A DNA stretch of 64,000 nucleotides. Source: Ancylobacter rudongensis. Its GTDB lineage: Bacteria; Pseudomonadota; Alphaproteobacteria; Rhizobiales; Xanthobacteraceae. This document shows, in pieces, positions 47,702 to 58,175 of this stretch (position 1 is the first letter of the stretch; the number at the start of each line of letters is the position of its first letter). Position numbers and translations under genes: made by a program. Location of the stretch: the NCBI RefSeq assembly GCF_900100155.1, contig NZ_FMTP01000006.1, positions 203,501-267,500 on the forward strand. Reading direction: 5' to 3'. Below the pieces are notes generated by a model. The model searched no databases. It was not told where the DNA came from and worked only from the letters and a program-made list of their open reading frames with translations.

Positions 47702-48038
47702 ACTAGGAAATAGGTGGCGAGCTTCGGCAATGAAACGGCGGCGGTCGGGCGCGGGCCTTGGCCGGGGGCGGGGCGGCTGGATCCCCGGGTCACGCCCGGG
47801 GATGAGGGGGAACTGGACGCGTCATCCGGAGGTGGCGGAGGCACGAGCCGGGGTCGCGCGCCGGCCGGAGCGGGACGCGAGCCCGGCTCGCGCGGACGCC
47901 ACCCCTCCCTCAGGACCGGGCTTGACCCGGCCGCGCAGTCCTCAGGCCGGGTTCGAACGGCAAGGCTGGGTCCCCGGGTCAAGCCCGGGGATGAGGGGCG
48001 GGGCGATGCGGCGCGGCGTGGTTCCGGCGCTGGCCGTG
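47702..48038. repeat. intergenic region with three CCCGGG-type palindromes
   Basis: ATCCCCGGG-N5-CCCGGGGAT (47781-47803), CCGGG-N5-CCCGG (47916-47930) and TCCCCGGG-N5-CCCGGGGA (47971-47991) share spacers TCACG, CTTGA and TCAAG. This is the common 'cccgggcttgacccggg' dispersed element of alphaproteobacteria. No gene is seen in this 337-base stretch before the bdh stop. Confidence 0.7.
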
Positions 48039-49112
48039 TCAGGCGAGGTCGATCAGGATCTTCAGCTCGGTGCCGGCGGGGCTCAGCAACTGCTCGAAGC
48101 CTTCCGCCACCACATCGTCCAGCTTGATGCGGCGGGTGACGACCTTTTCCGCCGGCAACAGCCCCGAGCCGATCAGCGCGGCGACGCGCGGCCACATCAG
48201 CGTCGAGTAGCACCAGGAGCCGCGCAGATCGATGTCCTTGAATGTGAGGGTGAAGCCGTCCACCGCCGGCTTGCCGACATGCAGGCCCACCTGCACCACC
48301 ACGCCCTGCCGGCGCACCGCCTCGATGCAGGTGGCGGTGGCGGCTTCCGCGCCGACGCATTCCAGTGCCACATCCACCCCGGCATGGCCCTCCGTCTGGT
48401 CGCGGATCGCCTCCACCACCTTGTCGGTCTTCGGGTTGAGGGTGATGACGTCGGGCAGCACGGCGCGGGCCATTTTGAGCCGGTTGTCATTGGTGTCGGA
48501 CAGGAAGATCGTCGTGGCGCCCGCCGCCCGGGCGGCGAGGATCTGCAGCTGGCCGATCGGCCCGGCGCCGGTGACCAGCACGGAGGAACCGGGGCGCACC
48601 CCGCCGCGCTCGGCGGCATAGACCGCGACGGCGGTGGGCTCGATCAGCGCCGCCTGCGCGTCCGAGACGCTGTCGGGCATGGCGAACACGTTGTAATCAT
48701 TGACGACGGAATACTCCGCCATGCCGCCCCACGGCCACATCAGCCCGACAATGCCGAGCTTGTCGGAGAGCTGGTAGAGGCCGCGCTTGCCGTAATGATC
48801 GTCGCGCGGCGAGATCAGCGGCTGGATCGAGACGCGGTCGCCGGGGGAGACATTCGTCACCTCGGCGCCGATGGCGACGACGGTGCCGCCATATTCGTGG
48901 CCGAGAATCTGCGGCAGCGTCGCCCCCGTATAGGGGTGCGGCGCGGTGGGGATGAAGATCGGGCCGGCGGCATATTCGTGGAGGTCGGTGCCGCAGATGC
49001 CGCAGAAGCGGTTCTTGACCAGCACGTCGCGCGGGCCGAGCCGGGCGCGGTCCGGCTCCGGCACCTCCTCGATGCGCACATCGCGTTTGCCGTGGAAGCG
49101 GGCGGCTTTCAT
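48039..49112 (-). CDS. bdhA: 2,3-butanediol dehydrogenase (zinc-dependent MDR)
   Basis: 357 residues, zinc-containing medium-chain dehydrogenase. Interconverts 2,3-butanediol and acetoin with NAD. Catalytic zinc ligands are in FCGICGTDLHEY (C37) and GHEYGG, with a later E. The NAD motif is VTGAGPIGQLQ. The insertion SPRDDHYGKRGLYQLSDKLGIVGL has only the charged remnant of the structural zinc lobe, as in butanediol dehydrogenases. Last gene of the aco cluster, 33 bases after the AhpD-like gene. Confidence 0.88.
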   Translation of the reverse strand: MKAARFHGKRDVRIEEVPEPDRARLGPRDVLVKNRFCGICGTDLHEYAAGPIFIPTAPHPYTGATLPQILGHEYGGTVVAIGAEVTNVSPGDRVSIQPLISPRDDHYGKRGLYQLSDKLGIVGLMWPWGGMAEYSVVNDYNVFAMPDSVSDAQAALIEPTAVAVYAAERGGVRPGSSVLVTGAGPIGQLQILAARAAGATTIFLSDTNDNRLKMARAVLPDVITLNPKTDKVVEAIRDQTEGHAGVDVALECVGAEAATATCIEAVRRQGVVVQVGLHVGKPAVDGFTLTFKDIDLRGSWCYSTLMWPRVAALIGSGLLPAEKVVTRRIKLDDVVAEGFEQLLSPAGTELKILIDLA

Positions 49113-49145
49113 GGGAATGTCCTTGAAACAGGGGGGTGGTGGGCG

Positions 49146-49499
49146 TCAGCTTTTGGCGGCGAGGGCGTCGAAGGCTTCCAGCGCCCGGCTGGCATAGACG
49201 GCGGAGGGGCCGCCGCCCATTTCGAGCGCCACCGCCAGCACCTCGACCAGTTCCTCGCGGCGGGCGCCGTGGCTGGCGGCGTTGCCGACGTGGAACAGGA
49301 TGCAGTCGGCGCAGCCCTGGTGCACGGCGAGGGCGACGGCGATCAGTTCCTTGGTCGCCGCGCTGAGCGCGCCGGGGCGGGAGGCCTCACCCATCAAGGA
49401 GCGGAAGGCGCCCATCGGCCCCGGCGCCGCCTTGGCCAGCGCGGAAAAGCGCCGGTTCATGTCCTTGAGCTGGTCGGGGATGCTGTCATTGCTTGCCAT
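49146..49499 (-). CDS. carboxymuconolactone decarboxylase/AhpD-like protein
   Basis: 117 residues, all-helical CMD fold. It has a complete AhpD-type redox site: E51, then C63 and C66 in GCADC, and H70, with the exact E-12-C-3-C-4-H spacing of AhpD. AhpD takes electrons from a lipoylated E2 and E3 to reduce a peroxidase. Here the gene lies in an operon with a lipoyl-bearing AcoC, which makes a redox link plausible. It is 9 bases after the SDR gene. A hydrolase role as in carboxymuconolactone decarboxylase is less likely given the CxxC. Confidence 0.83.
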   Translation of the reverse strand: MASNDSIPDQLKDMNRRFSALAKAAPGPMGAFRSLMGEASRPGALSAATKELIAVALAVHQGCADCILFHVGNAASHGARREELVEVLAVALEMGGGPSAVYASRALEAFDALAAKS

Positions 49500-49508
49500 G
49501 GCCGTTCC

Positions 49509-50294
49509 TCAGATGAAGACCATGCCGCCGTCCACCATCAGGGACTGGCCGGTCATGAAGTCGGAATCGGAGGAAGCGAGGTAGCGGGCGACGCCGACGA
49601 GGTCCGCCGGCTGCGAGGCCCGGCCGAGCACGGCGGTGGCGGCGAAGCTGTCGAAGGCCTCGTTTTCCTTGGTGGTGAGCTTGTTGTCGCGAAAACCCTT
49701 GTCGATCACGTCCCACATCGGGGTGGCGACGACGCCGGGGCAGAAGCAATTGGCGGTGATGCCCTCCTTGCCGAAGGCCCGCGCCGCCGCCTGCGTCATC
49801 GCCACCACGGCGAATTTCGAGGCGCAGTAATGGGCCAGCGGCTCATAGCCCTGCTTGGCGGCGATCGAGGCGGTGTTGATGATCTTCCCGCCGCCCCCCT
49901 GTTGGCGGAACGTCTTCACCGCCTCCTGCATGCCGAGGAGCACGCCGAGCGCGTTGACATCGGTGACGAGGCGCCAGTCCTCCTCGGTGATGTCGAGGAA
50001 GGGCCGGGTCTGGGCGATGCCGGCATTGTTGAACACGACGTCGACGCGGCCGAAGGCCTGCGCCGCCTTGTCCAGCATGGCGCGGATCTGGGCGCGCTCG
50101 CGCACGTCCACCGCGACGCCGATGGCTTTGCCGCCGGCGGCGGTGATCTCGCCCGCCAGCGCGTCGGCGGCGTCCTGCGAGAGGTCGGCCACCGTGATGG
50201 CGGCGCCGTCGGCGGCGAGCGCCCGGGCAATGGCGGCGCCGATGCCGCCAGTGGCGCCGGTGATGACAATGCTCTTATCGGTGAGTTTGGACAT
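49509..50294 (-). CDS. SDR family acetoin/diacetyl reductase
   Basis: 261 residues, classical short-chain dehydrogenase. TGATGGIGAAIA binds NAD(P), NNAG is conserved, and the catalytic S/Y/K are in TASIAAKQGYEPLAHYCASK. The C-terminal FMTGQSLMVDGGM is typical. Context in the aco operon and resemblance to BudC-type enzymes suggest diacetyl/acetoin/butanediol conversion, with stereochemistry opposite to or matching the MDR enzyme downstream. It could be another 3-hydroxy/keto reductase. Confidence 0.85.
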   Translation of the reverse strand: MSKLTDKSIVITGATGGIGAAIARALAADGAAITVADLSQDAADALAGEITAAGGKAIGVAVDVRERAQIRAMLDKAAQAFGRVDVVFNNAGIAQTRPFLDITEEDWRLVTDVNALGVLLGMQEAVKTFRQQGGGGKIINTASIAAKQGYEPLAHYCASKFAVVAMTQAAARAFGKEGITANCFCPGVVATPMWDVIDKGFRDNKLTTKENEAFDSFAATAVLGRASQPADLVGVARYLASSDSDFMTGQSLMVDGGMVFI

Positions 50295-50349
50295 GATTCC
50301 TCCTTCGCCGTCCGCGCGCGCGGCGGCGTTGTGTTGTCTCGGGGATGGC

Positions 50350-51459
50350 TCAGGCGATGTGGGCGAGGATCAGTTCGTTGACCCTTCCGGCCTTCTCCAT
50401 CTGCACCATGTGGCCGGCGCCCTCGATCACCTCGACCGAGGCCCGCGCGCCCAGTGCCTGCGCATGGGCGGGCGGGATCACCTTGTCGCTGGCGCCGAAG
50501 ACCACCAGCGCCGGCACGTCGCTGGCGGCGAGCGCCTCCGCCACAAGCTCGGCCTGCCGGCCGCCGGCGAAGAGGCTGGCGGAGAGCGCGGTGAGAGCTT
50601 CCGCCACGCCGTCCAGCCGCTTGTATTTCAAGAGGTCGTCGATCAGCTGGCGGGTGACGGTGTCGGGATCATCGAACAGCTGCTCCAGCACGGGTTTCAG
50701 ATCGCGCCGGGAACTCGCCTGCACGAAGCCGTCGGTGTAGCCGGCATTGATCTCGTCCCCGAGCCCGGCCGAGCCGATCAGCGTCACCGAGGCGACGCGG
50801 CTGGGGGCGTCGAGCGCGGTGCGGCCGGCGATGGCGCCGCCCATGGAGTGGCCGACGAGATGGGCGCGGTCGATCCCCAGCGCATCCATGAAGCCGAGCA
50901 GCGCGGCGGACAGCCCCCTGAGCGAGGGATCGTCCAGCTTCTTGTCGGACTGGCCGTGGCCGGGAAGGTCGAGCGCGTAGACGGTGGCGGATTCCGCCAG
51001 CGCGTCGATGTTGAACAGCCAATTGTCGAGATCGCCGCCGAAGCCGTGGATCAGCACGACAGTCGTCGCTCCCTCGCCGCGTTTGGCGTAGCGCAGGCGG
51101 CCGGCCGGGGTGTCGATGAAGTGGGTGCGCGGCGCCTCCTCCTGCGCCGCCTCGGCTGCCGCCTGCGTCGCATATTCGGCGACATAGGCGTCGATCTCGG
51201 CGTCCGGCACCGCGTCATCGGCGATGATGCCGAGCAGCGCCTTGACCGGATAGACCGTGTCCGGCTCGCCGATCACCCGGCGCAGCGTGCCCGTCTCATG
51301 CGCCTCGACCACGCCGGCGATCTTGTCGGTCTCCACCTCGACGATCTCGTCGCCCGGCGCGATCGGGGAACCGGCGGGCTTGAGCCAGCCGGTGACTTTG
51401 CCCTCCGACATCGACAGCCCCCATTTGGGCATGACGACCGGCTTGATGCGTTCATTCAT
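50350..51459 (-). CDS. acoC: acetoin dehydrogenase E2, AcoC type (lipoyl + alpha/beta hydrolase)
   Basis: 369 residues from the ATG at 51459 (GAGGAG site eight bases before). The N-terminal lipoyl domain holds K46 in VETDKIAGVVEA. A linker of about 40 residues leads to an alpha/beta-hydrolase-fold acyltransferase with nucleophile S205 in GHSMGG, an acidic residue in VFGASDKVIPP and H in GAGHMVQ. Transfers the acetyl group from acetoin cleavage to CoA. The hydrolase-type catalytic domain is the AcoC hallmark and differs from OdhB. It follows acoB by 11 bases. Confidence 0.93.
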   Translation of the reverse strand: MNERIKPVVMPKWGLSMSEGKVTGWLKPAGSPIAPGDEIVEVETDKIAGVVEAHETGTLRRVIGEPDTVYPVKALLGIIADDAVPDAEIDAYVAEYATQAAAEAAQEEAPRTHFIDTPAGRLRYAKRGEGATTVVLIHGFGGDLDNWLFNIDALAESATVYALDLPGHGQSDKKLDDPSLRGLSAALLGFMDALGIDRAHLVGHSMGGAIAGRTALDAPSRVASVTLIGSAGLGDEINAGYTDGFVQASSRRDLKPVLEQLFDDPDTVTRQLIDDLLKYKRLDGVAEALTALSASLFAGGRQAELVAEALAASDVPALVVFGASDKVIPPAHAQALGARASVEVIEGAGHMVQMEKAGRVNELILAHIA

Positions 51460-51470
51460 TGCAAGGCTCC

Positions 51471-52493
51471 TCACGCGGCCGACTTGACGGGGCCGGTGGT
51501 CTTGTGGACGGCGGCGACGATGGCCTCGGCCGAGGGGATGTAGAGATCCTCCAGCGCCGGCGAGAACGGCACCGGCGTGTGCGGGGCGGTGACCATCTGC
51601 GGCGCCGCCTTGAGCGCGCCAAAGGCGTGCTGCGTGACATGGGCGACGACATCGGTGGCGATGGAGCAGCGCGGATTGGCTTCATCCACCACCACGAGGC
51701 GGCCGGTGTTCTCCACGCTCTCGATCACCGTGTCCCAGTCGATCGGCGAGAGGGTGCGCAGGTCGATCACCTCCGCCGAGACGCCGGAACGGGCGAGGGT
51801 GTCGGCGGCGCTGAGCGCGCGCGGCACGGTGAGGCCGTAGCCGACCAGGGTCACGTCCTTGCCGTCGCGGGCGATGTTGGCCTCGCCGAAGGGGATGGCG
51901 TAGCTCTCTTCCGGCACGTCGGCCTCCGAGCCGTACAGCGCCTTGTGCTCGCAGAAGATCACCGGGTCGTCGTCGCGGATCGCCTGGATCAGCAGGCCCT
52001 TGGCGTCATAGGCGTTGGAGGGGCAGACCACTTTCAGCCCGGGAATATGGGTGAACAGCGGGGTGAGCATCTGCGAATGCTGGGCGGCGGCGCGGAAGCC
52101 GGCGCCGACCATGGCGCGGATGACCACCGGGGTCTTCGCCTTGCCGCCGAACATGTATTTGAACTTGGCGGCCTGGTTGAAGATCTGGTCGAAGCACACG
52201 CCCATGAAGTCGAGGAACATGAGTTCCGCCACCGGGCGCATGCCGCAGGCCGCCGCGCCGATGGCGGCGCCGATATAGGCGCTCTCCGACAGCGGGGTGT
52301 CCATCAGCCGGTTGCCGTGCTTGGCGTGCAGCCCCTTGGTGACGCCGAGCACGCCGCCCCAGGCGTCCATCTCGCCGGGGGCGCCGGCGCCGCCGACAAT
52401 GTCCTCGCCGAGGAGGATGACGGTGGGATCGCGGCGCATTTCGAGATCGAGCGCTTCGTTGATCGCCTGCTTGTAGCTGATCATGCGGGCCAT
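51471..52493 (-). CDS. acoB: acetoin dehydrogenase E1 beta subunit
   Basis: 340 residues, transketolase-type beta subunit. Forms the heterotetrameric E1 with AcoA that cleaves acetoin into acetaldehyde and an acetyl unit. LLGEDIVGGAGAPGEMDAWGG, MDTPLSESAYIGAAIGAA and the C-terminal VVVDEANPRCSIATDV are family motifs. GGAGGA precedes the ATG at 52493 by eight bases. Confidence 0.93.
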   Translation of the reverse strand: MARMISYKQAINEALDLEMRRDPTVILLGEDIVGGAGAPGEMDAWGGVLGVTKGLHAKHGNRLMDTPLSESAYIGAAIGAAACGMRPVAELMFLDFMGVCFDQIFNQAAKFKYMFGGKAKTPVVIRAMVGAGFRAAAQHSQMLTPLFTHIPGLKVVCPSNAYDAKGLLIQAIRDDDPVIFCEHKALYGSEADVPEESYAIPFGEANIARDGKDVTLVGYGLTVPRALSAADTLARSGVSAEVIDLRTLSPIDWDTVIESVENTGRLVVVDEANPRCSIATDVVAHVTQHAFGALKAAPQMVTAPHTPVPFSPALEDLYIPSAEAIVAAVHKTTGPVKSAA

Positions 52494-52524
52494 GGGATGT
52501 CCTCCGGATTATTGGTTTTTCGGC

Positions 52525-53508
52525 TCAGTAGGCGACATAGACATCGGTGGTGAGTTCGCGGGCGCCGGGCAGCGGCGCGCCCTTGGCGGTGTCCACCGCG
52601 TCGTCGATGAGGGCGGCGACCTCGCGGTCGATCAAAGCGAGGTCGGCATCGGCGACGATGCCGGCCGCCGTCACCCGGGCGCCGAACAGCTTCAGGCAGT
52701 CGCGATGGGCGCGGTTGTGCTCGTTCTCGCCCTTGGCCTTGTAGGTCTGGGCGTCGCCCTCGAAATGGCCGAAAAAGCGCACGGTCTTGCATTCGAGCAG
52801 CGCCGGGCCGCCGCCCTCGCGGGCGCGCTTGACGATCTCGCCCGCCGCTTCATAGACGGCGAAGAAGTCGGTGCCGTCGACCGTCACCCCCGGCAGGCCG
52901 AAGCCGGCGGCGCGGTCGACATAGGAGTCGACGGCGGTGGCGTATTCGACCGAGGTCGATTCCGCGTAGCCGTTGTTCTCGACCACGAAGACGACCGGCA
53001 GGTTCCAGATCGCGGCGAGGTTCATGCTCTCCAGCACGGTGCCCTGATTGGCCGCGCCGTCGCCGAAGAAGGTGAGGCCCACCCCGCCATCGCCGCGGAA
53101 CTTGGCGGCGAGGCCGGCGCCGCAGATCAGCGGGGCGCCGGCGCCGAGAATGCCGTTGGCGCCCATCATGCCCTTGGACAGGTCGGCAATGTGCATGGAG
53201 CCGCCCTTGCCCCGGCAGCAGCCCGTCGCCTTGCCGTAGATCTCGCCCATCATCTCGTGGACATCGACGCCCTTGGCGATGCAGTGGCCATGGCCGCGAT
53301 GGGTGGAGGCGATGCGGTCAATATCGGTGAGGTGCATCATGATGCCGGTCGCGCAGGCTTCCTCGCCGGCATAGAGGTGGACGAAGCCGGGGATGTCGCC
53401 CTTGGCGAATTCCACATGCAGCCGCTCCTCGAAATCGCGGATGGTGCGCATGGTGCGGTAGGCGGTCAGCAACTCGTCCCGGGAGAGGGGAAAGGGATTG
53501 TTGGTCAT
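52525..53508 (-). CDS. acoA: acetoin dehydrogenase E1 alpha subunit
   Basis: 327 residues. ThDP-binding alpha subunit: the GDGAANQG motif with VFVVENNGYAEST binds the cofactor. RTIRDFEERLHVEFAKGDIPGFVHLYAGEEA and HRGHGHCIAKG (phosphate-binding histidines) are typical. The ATG at 53508 lies 12 bases after an AGGAGG, a little long, but homology starts there. 31 bases separate it from acoB. Confidence 0.93.
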   Translation of the reverse strand: MTNNPFPLSRDELLTAYRTMRTIRDFEERLHVEFAKGDIPGFVHLYAGEEACATGIMMHLTDIDRIASTHRGHGHCIAKGVDVHEMMGEIYGKATGCCRGKGGSMHIADLSKGMMGANGILGAGAPLICGAGLAAKFRGDGGVGLTFFGDGAANQGTVLESMNLAAIWNLPVVFVVENNGYAESTSVEYATAVDSYVDRAAGFGLPGVTVDGTDFFAVYEAAGEIVKRAREGGGPALLECKTVRFFGHFEGDAQTYKAKGENEHNRAHRDCLKLFGARVTAAGIVADADLALIDREVAALIDDAVDTAKGAPLPGARELTTDVYVAY

Positions 53509-53574
53509 GGCGTTGTCGTTCCTCCTTGGCGTTGCCGGCCTTTGGCCGGCGTTGTTGTCGGGGGCGGGCACGGC

Positions 53575-54651
53575 TCAGGCGCCCGCCAGCAAAGCGGCGG
53601 GATGGAGAGCGGGGGCGGCGTGGCGCAGCAGCAGCTTCTCGCGGGCGGCGAAGCCCATGACGGCGGCCACATCCACGGTGCGGAAGGCGGCGTCGTGCAG
53701 GGCGATCGCCACCTGCTGATGGCCGTCGAAGAACAGCTCGCGCTCGCCGTCGAGCGCCACCGAGCCGGCGGCGATATCGGGTGAGAACACGGTCCCCGAG
53801 GGCATGCGGCGCCAGCTTTCCACGCCGACGGGCGTGACGAGGCCGGGCGCGATGGGCGCGTGCACCACCATCGGAGCCGTCGCCGCCGGGGCGAGGGTGA
53901 GGGTGAGCCCGCCCGGCTCGCGCCGGCTCACCGGCTCGATCAGCCCGGCAATGGCGGCCATGCCGATGACTTCCGGATCGGCGAAGGCGACATAGAGCTC
54001 GCGAAACGTTTCCGCCCGCCACAGAGCGCGGGCGCCGACGAAGCGGTCGGTCACGAGGGCGACATCGACCAGCGCGATGTCCGGCGGCCCGCTGTCGATG
54101 CGCACCTCGATCAGCTTGTTGGCGGCGAAGGCGAGGGCGGCCGGCACCTGGCCCATGGCGGCGAGGCCGGTGGCGAGGCCGGTAATGGTGGGCTCGCGAT
54201 GTTCAGGAAAGGCGTTGTTGGTGCCGGTCGAGATGCCGGCGATCGGCACCTGCCCGCACTCCGCCACCACGGCCCGATGGGTGCCGTCGCCGCCCAGCAC
54301 GATGATGGCGGCGATGTCGCCGGCCTCGCGCATCATCCGCGCGGCGCGGCGTGTGTCGTCCACCGTGCCGGTGACCGGCATGGCCAGATGGGTCAGCCGG
54401 GGAAAGCGGGCCTCGCCCTGCGCATTGGAGCGCTCCATGCCGCGCAGCACATGGGTGGCGATGCCGCCGCGCTCGGGCATCATCACCACATCCTCGATGC
54501 CGCAGGCGGCCAGCGCGGCCAGCGCGCGCAGCACGATGTTGGCGCGGTCCGCCACCTGCACGCTGTTGGCGCTGGCGACGACGCGGCGAATGTCCCGCGC
54601 CGAGATCGGATTGGCGATGATGCCGACCTTCGGCGGCGTCGATGACGTCAT
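53575..54651 (-). CDS. acoX: AcoX, ATP-NAD kinase-like protein of the acetoin cluster
   Basis: 358 residues. The N-terminal NAD-kinase-like fold shows VGIIANPISARDIRRVVA, IIVLGGDGTHRAV (the GGDG motif) and GISTGTNNAFP. These are the signatures of AcoX/PpnK-like proteins. AcoX always accompanies aco genes, but its reaction is not established; a nucleotide or cofactor kinase is inferred. First gene of the operon: ATG at 54651 with GGAAGGA seven bases upstream, about 65 bases after the predicted sigma-54 start point. Confidence 0.9.
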   Translation of the reverse strand: MTSSTPPKVGIIANPISARDIRRVVASANSVQVADRANIVLRALAALAACGIEDVVMMPERGGIATHVLRGMERSNAQGEARFPRLTHLAMPVTGTVDDTRRAARMMREAGDIAAIIVLGGDGTHRAVVAECGQVPIAGISTGTNNAFPEHREPTITGLATGLAAMGQVPAALAFAANKLIEVRIDSGPPDIALVDVALVTDRFVGARALWRAETFRELYVAFADPEVIGMAAIAGLIEPVSRREPGGLTLTLAPAATAPMVVHAPIAPGLVTPVGVESWRRMPSGTVFSPDIAAGSVALDGERELFFDGHQQVAIALHDAAFRTVDVAAVMGFAAREKLLLRHAAPALHPAALLAGA

Positions 54652-54725
54652 CCGGCGTCCTTCCCGTGGCGTTCGTCCCTGCGGGCCGCTCCTTTGCCGG
54701 GCGGCCTCGTTTGTACCGCCTCTCT

Positions 54726-54743
54726 CCGCAAGCGCCGGGCCAA
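54726..54743 (-). promoter_or_regulatory. sigma-54 promoter of the acoX operon
   Basis: On the minus strand the sequence reads TTGGCCCGGCGCTTGCGG. It has GG of the -24 element (54741-54740) and GC of the -12 element (54729-54728) separated by exactly ten bases. It matches TGGC-N8-TTGC well, is about 75 bases before the acoX ATG, and acoR next door encodes a sigma-54 activator. Confidence 0.8.
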
Positions 54744-54826
54744 GTGGCAGGATGGCTCCAAGCCATTGAAATCGTTGATGAGGGGATGGGTGGGCGCGGA
54801 CACGCGGTGAGGCGCCGCCGCCGCAC

Positions 54827-54855
54827 CTGTGGCGCCAGACGCCACAGCTGTGGCG
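54827..54855. promoter_or_regulatory. candidate AcoR enhancer: three CTGTGGCG half-sites
   Basis: CTGTGGCG (54827-54834), its inverse CGCCACAG (54840-54847) and CTGTGGCG again (54848-54855). Sites 1 and 2 form a dyad with a 5-base spacer; sites 2 and 3 abut as a 16-base palindrome. It lies about 85-115 bases upstream of the -24 element, the usual distance for a sigma-54 activator site. It also lies 134 bases before the acoR ATG. Confidence 0.7.
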
Positions 54856-54988
54856 CACGCCGCACTTCGTGACGGGCAGGGGCGGGCGGGCGCTTGCACC
54901 GGCCCGCCAAGGGGACGACACTGCCGGCAAACGGGAGGTCACATCCCGATGCCGGCAGGGCCGGCGCCAACATTCCGGGAGGACGCCG

Positions 54989-56995
<2,007 letters not shown>

Positions 56996-57000
56996 GCGCC

Positions 57001-57126
57001 GGTGAGAACGAGCTCGGGCCGGTGGCGCATGAGGATTTCTCGTTCGCCGACGTCGCCCTGACCGATGCGAACGACAGCCAGCCGCGCGATATCACGGTTC
57101 AAGCCCGCATCTCTGTCAGCTATTAA
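57001..57126 (+). pseudogene. possible 3'-end remnant of a coding sequence
   Basis: One frame is open from the acoR end to a TAA at 57124-57126 and ends with a beta-strand-like ITVQARISVSY. Codon use resembles real coding sequence (GAGGATTTCTCG, GCCGACGTCGCC). No start codon or ribosome site fits, so it looks like the tail of a lost gene. A chance open frame is possible. Nothing else is seen between acoR and SapC. Confidence 0.25.
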
Positions 57127-57266
57127 CGCTGGAGGCCCGTGCCGCGTCGAGGCCTGCTACCGTGTGGAGGCGGCAGGCGCGGCAGTTCCCAAACCCGCAG
57201 GAGCGACCTGACGCTCCCGTCGCCGGGCGTCCGGCGGAAGACTGCTTTTGAAGTGAGGAAACATCC

Positions 57267-58058
57267 ATGACATCCGCTGCCGCTTCCGCCCTGCCGCTGT
57301 TCTACCGGAACCCGATGCTGCTGCGCAGCCGGGAGCACGGCACGTTCGGCCTGCGCCGGGCGCATGATTTCCGCTTCGCCGCCGACACCGCCGTGGTGCC
57401 GCTGGTGGCCAGCGAGTTCGCGCCGGCGAGCCGCCACTACCCGATCGTCTTCGCACCCGACGCCACCGCCACGCCGCTCGCCGTGCTGGGCGTGGCGGCC
57501 GGGCGCAACCTGTTCGTCGACGGCGGGGGCCAGTGGCGGGCAGGGGCCTATGTGCCCGGCTATGTCCGCCGCTATCCCTTCGTGCCGATGACCCATGAGA
57601 GCGGCGGCGCGCCGATGCTGGCGGTCGACAGCGCCTCTCCGCGCGTCGTCAACCAGGTGTCGGGGGAGGAGGCGGACGCCTTCTTCGACGCCGCTGGAAA
57701 ACCCACGCCCACCAGCCAGGCGGCGATGGCGTTCTGCGAGAGCTACCGTCTCGAGGCGCTGCGGATCGCCGCCTTCGCCAAGGCGCTGCTGGAGCATAAG
57801 CTGCTGGTCGATCGCACGGTGCGGATCAACTACCACGCGCCGAAGGATTCCACTGAGGCGGCGCCCCCCGAGGCGATCATCAACGGCTTCCGCATGGTGG
57901 ACGAGGCGGCGTTCCGCGCCCTGCCGGCGGAGGTGGTGGCGACGTTCCATCGCGAAGGCTGGACCGACCTGGTGGTGCTGCATCTGGCGTCGCAGCTCGG
58001 CTGGCAGACGCTGGTGGAAGCCTCCGCGCCGAAGGCTGCCAAGGCCGTCGCGGCCTGA
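57267..58058 (+). CDS. SapC family protein
   Basis: 263 residues. PLFYRNPMLLRSREHGTFGLR near the N-terminus, PIVFAPDATATPLAVLG and GAYVPGYVRRYPFV are the SapC signature blocks. In Campylobacter SapC goes with S-layer protein secretion, but the family is widespread and its role elsewhere is unknown. No S-layer or type I secretion gene adjoins. GAGGAA precedes the ATG, and a terminator follows 45 bases after the stop. Confidence 0.85.
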   Translation: MTSAAASALPLFYRNPMLLRSREHGTFGLRRAHDFRFAADTAVVPLVASEFAPASRHYPIVFAPDATATPLAVLGVAAGRNLFVDGGGQWRAGAYVPGYVRRYPFVPMTHESGGAPMLAVDSASPRVVNQVSGEEADAFFDAAGKPTPTSQAAMAFCESYRLEALRIAAFAKALLEHKLLVDRTVRINYHAPKDSTEAAPPEAIINGFRMVDEAAFRALPAEVVATFHREGWTDLVVLHLASQLGWQTLVEASAPKAAKAVAA

Positions 58059-58103
58059 GCGGCGCGCGGCCGCCCTGTATCGGGCGGCAGCGGCCGGACA
58101 TAG

Positions 58104-58137
58104 AAAACCCCGCCACCGTGAGGTGAGCGGGGTTTTT
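58104..58137. terminator. bidirectional intrinsic terminator
   Basis: AAAACCCCGC and GCGGGGTTTTT form the outer stem, CACC/GGTG the inner stem, with a GTGA loop and a single bulged A. It has a T run on one side and an A run on the other. It lies between the converging SapC and cysH genes and can stop both. Confidence 0.85.
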
Positions 58138-58175
58138 CATCTGGTGCCGGCAGGCGAGGGAAACGCCGGCGCGGT

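Noticed and set aside
47940..47970. GGGTTCGAAC-like stretch as a tRNA T-arm
   Set aside because: No cloverleaf, acceptor or anticodon stem can be built around it; it belongs to a repeat-rich gap.
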